Below the pieces are notes generated by a model. It saw only the letters and a list, made by a program, of their open reading frames with translations. It had not been told where the DNA came from and searched no databases. The translations under genes and the position numbers were made by a program. This document shows positions 15,921-22,090 of a DNA stretch of 32,653 nucleotides, in pieces (position 1 is the stretch's first letter; each line of letters starts with the position of its first letter). The stretch covers positions 1-32,653 of the forward strand of contig SHZY01000059.1 in NCBI GenBank assembly GCA_009692065.1, written 5' to 3'. This stretch comes from Gemmataceae bacterium. Its GTDB lineage: Bacteria > Planctomycetota > Planctomycetia > Gemmatales > Gemmataceae.

Positions 15921-16964
15921 ATGAACCTGTCCCACGACCGCCTGCGTCCCTTCATCACCGCCATATTCCAAGCCGCCGGCTGCCAGCCAGCCGAGGCAGC
16001 GCGGGTCGCGACGCGCTTGGTCGAAGCGAATCTCGTCGGACACGACTCGCACGGCGTCATCCGCGTGCCGACCTACGTGCAGTGGCTGAAGGCGGGCAAG
16101 GTGCTGGCGGGGCAATCAATCAAGGTCGTCTCCGAGAACGACGCCATCGCCGTCATCGATGGCCAGTTTGGCTTCGGCCAAACCATCGGCGAACAGGCGA
16201 TGAGGCTCGGTATCGAAAAATGCGCCAAGCATGGCGTCGCCGTCATCGCGCTGCGGAATTCGGGGCACCTGGGCCGTATCGGCGATTGGCCGTTGATGGC
16301 GGCCGAGGCGGGCAAGCTATCGCTGCACTTCGTCAATACGTCGGGCGCCGGCATCCTGGTCGCGCCGTTCGGCGGCACGCAGCGGCGTCTGTCGGCCAAC
16401 CCGATTGCCGCGGGCATCCCCGTCCAAGGGCGGTCACCGATCCTGCTCGACATCTCCGCGTGTACGCTTGCCGAGGGGAAGATTCGCGTCGCTCTCAACA
16501 AGGGCGTCCAGGTCCCCGAGAACTGCATCATCGATGCGCAGGGCCGGCCGACTCTCGACCCCAAGGTCTTCTACGCCAACCCACCCGGCGCCATCCTGCC
16601 CATTGCCGGACACAAGGGCTACGGACTCGCGTTCCTGTGCGAAGTGCTGGCCGGCGCTCTCACCGGCGGCGGCTGCAGCAATCCAGAGCACGCCGACCGT
16701 GTCGTCAACGGCATGCTGTCGATCCTGATCGATTCGAGCTTTTTCCAGTCCGATCCCGCCTTTGCCACGGAGATCGAACGCTTCATCACCTGGGTGAAAA
16801 GCTCCGCGAAGGTCACCCCCGGCGGCGATATCCTCCTGCCGGGCGAGATCGAGGAACGCACCAAGGCCCAGCGCACACGCGACGGCATCGACATCGACGC
16901 GACGACCTGGTCGCAGCTCGTCGATATCGCCAAGACAGTGGGCCTGTCCGAGCCTGAAGCGTAA
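15921..16964 (+). CDS. Ldh_2 family malate/L-lactate/ureidoglycolate-type dehydrogenase
   Basis: This 347-residue protein of the Ldh_2 (type-2 malate/lactate dehydrogenase) family uses NAD(P)H to interconvert 2-hydroxy acids and 2-oxo acids in the cytoplasm. Family motifs are VGHDSHGVIRVPTYVQWLKAG (with the catalytic His), GFGQTIGEQAMRLGIEKCA, ALRNSGHLGRIGDW, FVNTSGAGILVAPFGG, NPIAAGIP and AGHKGYGLAFLCEVLAGALTGGG. Length is normal. A strong GAAGGAG lies six bases before the ATG. Which substrate is used cannot be told. The last codons (EPEA and the TAA) sit inside a 23-bp repeat arm (16950-16972), so the repeat has set the C-terminus of the protein. Confidence 0.9.
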   Translation: MNLSHDRLRPFITAIFQAAGCQPAEAARVATRLVEANLVGHDSHGVIRVPTYVQWLKAGKVLAGQSIKVVSENDAIAVIDGQFGFGQTIGEQAMRLGIEKCAKHGVAVIALRNSGHLGRIGDWPLMAAEAGKLSLHFVNTSGAGILVAPFGGTQRRLSANPIAAGIPVQGRSPILLDISACTLAEGKIRVALNKGVQVPENCIIDAQGRPTLDPKVFYANPPGAILPIAGHKGYGLAFLCEVLAGALTGGGCSNPEHADRVVNGMLSILIDSSFFQSDPAFATEIERFITWVKSSAKVTPGGDILLPGEIEERTKAQRTRDGIDIDATTWSQLVDIAKTVGLSEPEA

Positions 16965-17002
16965 GCGAAGAGGCTTATACTCTTCGCTTACGCTTCAGGC
17001 TC
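16950..17002 (+). repeat. Perfect 23-bp inverted repeat overlapping the dehydrogenase stop codon
   Basis: Arms 16950-16972 and 16980-17002 are exact complements with a seven-base loop. The left arm contains TGAAGCGTAAGCGAAGAG, whose TAA (16962-16964) is the stop of the Ldh_2 gene. It may terminate transcription but has no clear T-tract. The arm style (AAGCGTAAGCGA) is that of a dispersed planctomycete repeat. Confidence 0.8.
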
Positions 17003-17079
17003 CGACTCTTGTTTCACCACCAGCGGTGTGGTACAATCAACGCGTTACAGTGCCCGAGGAATAACGCCGGGGGGCCTCG

Positions 17080-19521
17080 ATGAGCAGCCGATTATTTCAC
17101 TACGTACAGGGACTGCTCGTCCTTGGTTGCTGGATGGTTTTCTCGCCGCATGGCCACGCCCAGGCGCTTCAGGCCAGTCCTGCGACAGTCCTTCTCGATA
17201 ATCCTGAAGCCACGCAGCAAGTTCTCATTCGCTTGCCGAACTCTGCCGCCGATCTCACACGTGCGGCTACCTACCAGGTGCTCGACCCGAAGATCGCCGT
17301 CGTCGATTCGACCGGCCTGCTGCAGCCGAAGAGCGAAGGCAAGACCGTCCTCGTCGTGCGGCATGGGAAAGGCGAATTGCGCGTACCTGTCGAAGTTACC
17401 GGGCTGAAGACGCCGGCGCCGGTCTCGTTTGAAACACAGATCATGCCGATCCTCAGCAAGGCCGGCTGCAACGGCGGCGGCTGCCATGGCAAGGCGGAAG
17501 GCAAGAACGGCTTCAAGCTCAGCATCTTCGGTTTCGATCCCGATGCAGATTACGAATCGCTGATGCTCGAAACGCGCGGGCGGCGCATCTTCCCCGCGGC
17601 CCCGGATTCGAGCCTGATGCTGCTGAAGGCGACCGGCAAGATCGCGCATGGCGGCGGACGACGCATCACGTCGGATAGCCTCCACTACCAACGTGTGCGC
17701 CGCTGGATTGCCGAAGGAGCCGTGGGTCCGGCGGGCAAGATCGGACCGGATATCCAGTCGATCGAGGTGGAACCCAAGGAGCAAATCCTGACGTTCGACG
17801 CCGTCCAGCAACTGCGCGTCACCGCGATCGATGCCGCCGGCAAAAAACGCTGCGTGACTCTCGATGCGCAATACGACTCGAATGCGCCGACCGTCGCCAA
17901 GGTGGATCCGCGCGGCACCATTCGCGTCAACGATGTCCCCGGCCAGGCATCCATTCTGATCCGTTATCTCGGCCACGTCACCGTTTGCCGGATCACCATT
18001 CCACGCACGGGTACCCCGTTCACTCGTCCGCTAGAAGCGAACTTCATTGATAAGCACGCCTGGGACAATTTGACGCGTCTCGGCATACCGCCGAGCGATC
18101 TAGCGGACGATGCGACGTTTCTGCGCCGGGTGCATCTCGACACGATCGGCACGCTGCCGACCGCTGCGGAAGCCCGCGCGTTTCTGGCGGACAAGCGACC
18201 CAACAAGCGAGCCCTCCTGATCGACCAATTGCTCAATCGCCCGGAATACGCAGATTACTGGGCGATGAAGTGGTCTGATCTCTTGCGGGTCGATCGCGAT
18301 CTCATCACGCCGGCCGGCGCTGTGGCCGTCACACGCTGGCTGCGCAAGCAGTTCGCGGACAATCGGCCCTACGACGAATTCGTGCGCAACATCGTCACCG
18401 CCCGCGGCGCGGTCGCCGATGTCGGGCCGGCCGCCATCTACAAGTCGATCGTGACGCCGGAAGACTTGAGTCGATCATTCAGCCAACTGTTCCTCGGCAT
18501 ACGCATCCAGTGCGCTCAGTGCCATCATCATCCTTCCGACAAGTGGGGCCAGGAAGATTACTACGCGCTCGCCGGTTTCTTCACCGGAATTGGCCGCAAG
18601 GCGTCGCCCGGCGGCGGAGAGATCGTCTTCCCGCAGAAGGGGACCGAGTTGAATCACCCGCGCACGAAGAAGCCGGTGCCGGCCCACGCTCTCGGGGCCG
18701 CGCCCGTTGATCTTGGCAAGATCCCCGATCGCCGCGCTGTGCTGGCGAAATGGATAACGACGCCGGACAATCCGACGTTCTCGCGTGCCATCGCCAATCG
18801 GCTCTGGTCTCACTACTTCGGCCGCGGTCTGGTCGAACCGCTCGATGACCTGCGCGCCACCAATCCCGCGACCAATGAGCCGCTGCTCGACGCGCTCGCC
18901 AAGGACCTGCGTGACAAGAAGTACGACCTCAAGGCATTCACGCGGACGCTGCTCAACTCACGCCTCTATCAGCTGGGAAGCCCCGCCCTGAGTTCAGCGA
19001 AGGGCGGGGATAAGTTCATTCCCGACGACCAGAACTTCTCGCACGCCCAGCCGCGTTCCATCCCGGCCGAAGTGCTGCTCGACGCGATCAGTCAGGCGAG
19101 CGGCGTCCCGGAGAAATTCAACGGCTGGCCCGAAGGCTATCGCGCGATCCAGATCTGGGACAACCGCATGCCGTCGTACTTCTTCCGCATCTTCGGCCGC
19201 CCGGTCCGCGCCTCGGTCTGTGAATGCGAGCGATCGAACGAGCCAAGCATCGCCCAGGCGCTGCACCTGATGAACTCCGAGGAGATCACGAACAAGCTCC
19301 GCGCCCGCCAGGGCACGGCCCGCCGCCTCGCCAATTCGAAGATGACGCCGAGCGAGATCATCGACGAATTGTACCTGAGCACGTTGTCACGCTTTCCGAC
19401 AGATGCCGAACGCACCGTGATGCTGCGCATCTTCACCGAGGCGGAAGGCGACCGCCAAGCGGCCGTCGAGGACGTGCTGTGGGCGCTGCTGAATACGCGG
19501 AGCTTTGTGTACAATCATTAG
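17080..19521 (+). CDS. DUF1549/DUF1553 protein with Ig-like and heme-type N-terminal domains
   Basis: The 813-residue protein is exported by a signal peptide (residues 1-28). A bacterial Ig-like domain covers about 30-110 and is followed by a planctomycete cytochrome-type region with C130-NGGG-C135-H136, a CX4CH spacing instead of CX2CH. Then come DUF1549 (about 330-530), holding a standard C478-AQ-C481-H482, and DUF1553 (about 550-800) with NRLWSHYFGRGLVEPLDDLR, LLNSRLYQL, QNFSHAQPRSIPAEVLLDAIS and RPVRASVCECERSNEPSIAQALHLMNS. Such proteins accompany DUF1501 proteins in planctomycetes and are presumed to be extracytoplasmic heme proteins; their reaction is unknown. A small palindrome at 18981-19009 adds about ten residues (GSPALSSAKGGDKF) before QNFS. 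The start ATG follows GCCGGGGGG. The DUF1501 partner is at 20001. Confidence 0.92.
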   Translation: MSSRLFHYVQGLLVLGCWMVFSPHGHAQALQASPATVLLDNPEATQQVLIRLPNSAADLTRAATYQVLDPKIAVVDSTGLLQPKSEGKTVLVVRHGKGELRVPVEVTGLKTPAPVSFETQIMPILSKAGCNGGGCHGKAEGKNGFKLSIFGFDPDADYESLMLETRGRRIFPAAPDSSLMLLKATGKIAHGGGRRITSDSLHYQRVRRWIAEGAVGPAGKIGPDIQSIEVEPKEQILTFDAVQQLRVTAIDAAGKKRCVTLDAQYDSNAPTVAKVDPRGTIRVNDVPGQASILIRYLGHVTVCRITIPRTGTPFTRPLEANFIDKHAWDNLTRLGIPPSDLADDATFLRRVHLDTIGTLPTAAEARAFLADKRPNKRALLIDQLLNRPEYADYWAMKWSDLLRVDRDLITPAGAVAVTRWLRKQFADNRPYDEFVRNIVTARGAVADVGPAAIYKSIVTPEDLSRSFSQLFLGIRIQCAQCHHHPSDKWGQEDYYALAGFFTGIGRKASPGGGEIVFPQKGTELNHPRTKKPVPAHALGAAPVDLGKIPDRRAVLAKWITTPDNPTFSRAIANRLWSHYFGRGLVEPLDDLRATNPATNEPLLDALAKDLRDKKYDLKAFTRTLLNSRLYQLGSPALSSAKGGDKFIPDDQNFSHAQPRSIPAEVLLDAISQASGVPEKFNGWPEGYRAIQIWDNRMPSYFFRIFGRPVRASVCECERSNEPSIAQALHLMNSEEITNKLRARQGTARRLANSKMTPSEIIDELYLSTLSRFPTDAERTVMLRIFTEAEGDRQAAVEDVLWALLNTRSFVYNH
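18981..19009. repeat. Small palindromic repeat inside the DUF1553 region
   Basis: CCCCGCCCT (18981-18989) and its exact complement AGGGCGGGG (19001-19009) flank an 11-base loop GAGTTCAGCGA. It keeps the frame and encodes PALSSAKGG, at a place where DUF1553 relatives usually have only a short Pro/Asn-rich linker before the 'D(E/D)QNFS' block. Confidence 0.7.
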
Positions 19522-19553
19522 TTTTTTTTTTGAACAATCAAGACCGCCGAGGG

Positions 19554-19799
19554 ATGGTTCATGCACAAGGTTTGCGTTCAATCGCTAGACGGGATACCTT
19601 TAAAGTATCAGCCGATTCTCTTCAATGCGATGAAGGGTTACGCTTTAACAAGGACTGTGTTGCCCAGTGCGAGAACATCTTTTTGGTTGACAAGGACAGC
19701 CTGGATCCCAACACAATCGGTGTGCTGGACGAGATGACGCTCCGAGACGTGGTCAGGGCAATCGGCCATGTAATCGACTCGGACTGCGAGCCGAATTGA
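19554..19799 (+). pseudogene. C-terminal remnant of a MazF/PemK-like toxin
   Basis: The 81-residue frame has no good ribosome binding site (GAGGG abuts the ATG). Its last 55 residues read like the C-terminal half of a MazF/PemK endoribonuclease: GLRFNKDCVAQCENIFLVDK, then GVLDEMTLRDVVRAIGHVI, matching the family pattern 'GL..(D/K)(S/C)V..C..I.T(V/L)(D/P)K..L....G.L.......V..AL'. The N-terminal half, with the 'RG(E/D)(I/V)' strand and the catalytic Arg and Thr/Ser, is absent; upstream DNA belongs to the DUF1553 gene. It is therefore probably a 5'-truncated leftover of a toxin-antitoxin locus, not an active toxin. Its stop overlaps a possible small ORF. Confidence 0.5.
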
Positions 19800-19945
19800 T
19801 TTCTCTGCTGAAGCTCAAAGACCGCGTGCGTCTTTTGGACATTTTGGAGGTTGGCTTGATCAATGAATCATGGTATGCTGGCTTAGGTCCCCAGCTGGCC
19901 GCGCGATTAATAGAAGTAATCGATTCCCGAAATGAGGAAGCTTGA
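19796..19945 (+). CDS. Possible small ORF overlapping the toxin remnant
   Basis: A TTG at 19796 overlaps the preceding TGA (TTGA), the layout of translationally coupled genes, and opens a 49-codon frame: MISLLKLKDRVRLLDILEVG, then INESWYAGLGPQLAARLIEVIDS and an acidic end. It has a plausible two-helix composition and ends before the DUF1501 gene. I do not recognise a family, and it could be part of a larger decayed gene, since the frame stays open upstream without a start. It might be related to the toxin remnant's operon. Confidence 0.35.
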   Translation: MISLLKLKDRVRLLDILEVGLINESWYAGLGPQLAARLIEVIDSRNEEA

Positions 19946-20000
19946 GTAAGCTATTGGTGCCATTGCAGCCGATAAAGACAGTAAACGAAAGGACCCCATC

Positions 20001-21341
20001 ATGTTCATGCCCTTCGGTTCCTCCCGTAAGACGTGCGACGGCGTCTCTCGCCGCAATTTCCTGCGCATCGGCGCCTCTGGCCTTTTAGGAGGCTTGAGCT
20101 TGCCGTGGCTTCTGGAGATGCAAGCGAAGGCGGCGACGCAGCAGCCGGCGCCGGCGCAGGCGTGCATCTTCATCTTTCTCGAAGGGGGCCCGAGCCAGCT
20201 CGATATGTGGGATCTGAAGCCCGATGCTCCCGCCGAAGTGCGTGGTCCCTTTCGGCCGATCCGCACCAACGTCAACGGCACCATGATTTCCGAGCATCTG
20301 CCGCTCTGCTCGCAGATCGCCAACAAGTACACGATCCTGCGCAGCCATAGCCACAACGACAACGGGCACAACACCGGCTACCACTATTGCATGACCGGCT
20401 ACCGCGCCGACTTCCCCGACGGCAACACGCGCATGCCGAACAATCACCTGTATCCGTCGATCGGCTCGATTATTTCGCGCGAGCTGGGGCCGAAGACCAC
20501 GCTGCCGCCTTACATCAACATGCCGCACATCATGGCCGGGGGCGGCCCGGGCTTCTATGGCTCCGAGCATGCCCCGTTCGTCATCGAGTCGAACCCGGTG
20601 GCGGCCGACTTCGAGGTGCAGGACCTGCGTCCGCTCGAGGGCATGAGCGCCGCCCGGCAGGATCGCCGTCGTCGGCTTCTGGCCGAGGTCGAGGAGCTTG
20701 AGCGCGAACGCACCGGCCAGGGTCGGGCGCGGGCGATGTCCACCTACTATCAGCGAGCCCGCGACCTGATGTCGTCGCAGGAAGCTCGCCGCGCGTTCGA
20801 CATTCGTTCCGAGGCCGAAGCGGTCCGGCAGACTTACGGCTACACTGGCCTCGGGCAGTGCTGCTTGCTGGCGCGCCGATTGGTGGAAGCCGGCTGCCGA
20901 TTCGTCGGCATCGATCACAGCGGCTGGGATCATCATCAAACGATTTTCCCGAGCCTCGTCAAGGACATGTTGCCGCACGTCGATCGCGCCTACAGCGCCC
21001 TCCTCAACGATCTCGATCAGCGCGGCATGCTGGACAATACGCTCGTCGTCTTGATGGGCGAGATGGGCCGCACTCCGGTTATCAATGCCGAAGCGGGCCG
21101 CGATCACTGGTCGATGGCCCAGAGTATTTTGTTCTCCGGCGGCGGCGTACGGCGTGGCCAGGTCTTGGGCGCCACCGACCGCCGAGCGGCCGCGCCGACG
21201 ACCGACCCGTTCGGCGTCGAAGATGTGCTGCGCACGGTGATGAACCAGATGGGCATCGACACGACGCGGACCTACAACACGCCGCTGGGCCGGCCGGTGC
21301 CGATCGTCGATGGCGGACGGATTATTCCGGGGTTGGTGTAG
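20001..21341 (+). CDS. DUF1501 family protein, Tat-exported
   Basis: The 446-residue protein has a twin-arginine-type leader SRRNFLRIGASGLLGGLSLP. DUF1501 blocks present are LEGGPSQLDMWDLKPDAP, RGPFRPIRTNVNGTMISEHLP, KYTILRSHSHNDNGHNTGYHY, LVEAGCRFVGIDHSGWDHH, LMGEMGRTPVINAEAGRDHW and LFSGGGVRRGQVLGATDRR. The Ser of GGPS is kept. AAAGGA sits ten bases before the ATG. It is the downstream partner of the DUF1549/DUF1553 protein at 17080, from which it is now separated by the toxin remnant. It is followed, after a decayed gene pair, by the pre-peptidase-like protein, completing the usual planctomycete trio. The reaction is unknown; the fold is that of phosphatases and sulfatases. Confidence 0.94.
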   Translation: MFMPFGSSRKTCDGVSRRNFLRIGASGLLGGLSLPWLLEMQAKAATQQPAPAQACIFIFLEGGPSQLDMWDLKPDAPAEVRGPFRPIRTNVNGTMISEHLPLCSQIANKYTILRSHSHNDNGHNTGYHYCMTGYRADFPDGNTRMPNNHLYPSIGSIISRELGPKTTLPPYINMPHIMAGGGPGFYGSEHAPFVIESNPVAADFEVQDLRPLEGMSAARQDRRRRLLAEVEELERERTGQGRARAMSTYYQRARDLMSSQEARRAFDIRSEAEAVRQTYGYTGLGQCCLLARRLVEAGCRFVGIDHSGWDHHQTIFPSLVKDMLPHVDRAYSALLNDLDQRGMLDNTLVVLMGEMGRTPVINAEAGRDHWSMAQSILFSGGGVRRGQVLGATDRRAAAPTTDPFGVEDVLRTVMNQMGIDTTRTYNTPLGRPVPIVDGGRIIPGLV

Positions 21342-21368
21342 AAGACCAAGAAAATAGGAGCGGCATCC

Positions 21369-21610
21369 ATGAAAACCGCGTCCGCCGTGACTTTTCGAGA
21401 GAACCGTGCCCGATTGACGAATTACGGAAGTTTGAAGGCCAATGGGTGGGCTTTGACGCTGATGGTCAACGCATCGTGGCCAGCGGCGCCAGCATCGCGG
21501 ACCTCGCGGATAAGCCGCACGCAGCAAATGTGGACCTCAGCGACCTCATGATCGAACATGTTGAAATCGACTCCTTGGAAATCCACTTGGGCGCGGCGGA
21601 CCTATTGTGA
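21369..21610 (+). pseudogene. DUF5678-like small protein, frameshifted
   Basis: The N-terminus MKTASAVTFRENRA is read from the ATG at 21369. The continuation PIDELRKFEGQWVGFDADGQ and RIVASGASIADL, ending GAADLL at 21610, is in another frame. Restoring one C in the CCC at 21409-21411 fuses them into an about 80-residue protein. The 'L.K(F/Y).G.WV.F..DG..I(V/L)ASG' core is that of small DUF5678-type proteins seen in planctomycetes. Its stop overlaps the GTG start of the retropepsin-like gene (GTGA), so the two were translationally coupled. The function of the family is unknown. Both members of this pair are damaged here. Confidence 0.6.
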
Positions 21611-22077
21611 CTCTTCGCTTTCCTTATCTGGCGGAACCGATTCAAGGCCCACCGCCCCCTTCGCTGCCCAAATCAGCACACTCGCGATGGCGGCCTATCG
21701 TGCCAATCATCGTGCATGGACCACTTGGAGCGTCGCTGTCGTTGACACGAGCCTTGGTCGATCCTGGCGCTGACGACACGATCTTCCCCTTGGATGTAGC
21801 CTCGCTGCTCGCTGTATCGCTTCTGCCTGATACTGGCCATGCTATGCGTTAGCGAGGGCAACGATTCGGCTTGCGGTTTGGCGCGTAGGATCTGGAGTTG
21901 GTGGACGACACGGGAAATGATCTTCGCTGGACTGCACCTGTGGCGTTCACGGCGGCCAACATTCGTTATCCTCTCCTTGGGAGGTGCGGGACTCTTGAGT
22001 TCCTGAATGTAAAATTCCTGGGCCAAGACGGTACCCTTGAAGTAGATCCCACGGAGTCCTTTTCGGTGCCGACCTAA
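21607..22077 (+). pseudogene. Retropepsin-like aspartyl protease pseudogene with two in-frame TAG codons
   Basis: Reading from GTG 21607 to TAA 22075-22077 gives 156 codons interrupted by TAG at 21850 and 21886. The protein opens MTLRFPYLAEPIQGPPPPSL, continues RWRPIVPIIVHGPLG, then the active-site block RALVDPGADDTIFPLDVASLL. Here the usual D-(S/T)-G has become D-P-G. After the first TAG, the frame still reads RGQRFGLRFGA, DLELVDDTGNDLRWTAPVAF, YPLLGRCGTLEFLNVKF and LEVDP, typical of the family's second half (the 'LLG' and 'LEFF' motifs). With three lesions it should be inactive. It is the second gene of a coupled pair with the DUF5678-like gene. Confidence 0.7.
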
Positions 22078-22090
22078 CGGAGCAATGGCG

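Noticed and set aside
19521..19532. Run of T after the DUF1549/DUF1553 stop as a terminator
   Set aside because: No GC-rich stem lies immediately upstream of the T run, so it does not meet the pattern of an intrinsic terminator.
20085..21527. A 480-codon open frame antisense to the DUF1501 gene
   Set aside because: Its composition is Arg/Ala/Val/His-rich with no family motifs, and it mirrors the third-codon GC bias of the real gene. Other long antisense or offset frames (5458-6495, 6998-8089, 15494-16957) were dropped for the same reason.
765..21888. UAG as a sense codon (three in-frame TAGs in two genes)
   Set aside because: Many intact genes here end in TAG (for example those ending at 9224, 9871, 13189, 19521, 21341, 24475 and at 31002 on the minus strand), so TAG is an ordinary stop; nonsense mutation is simpler.
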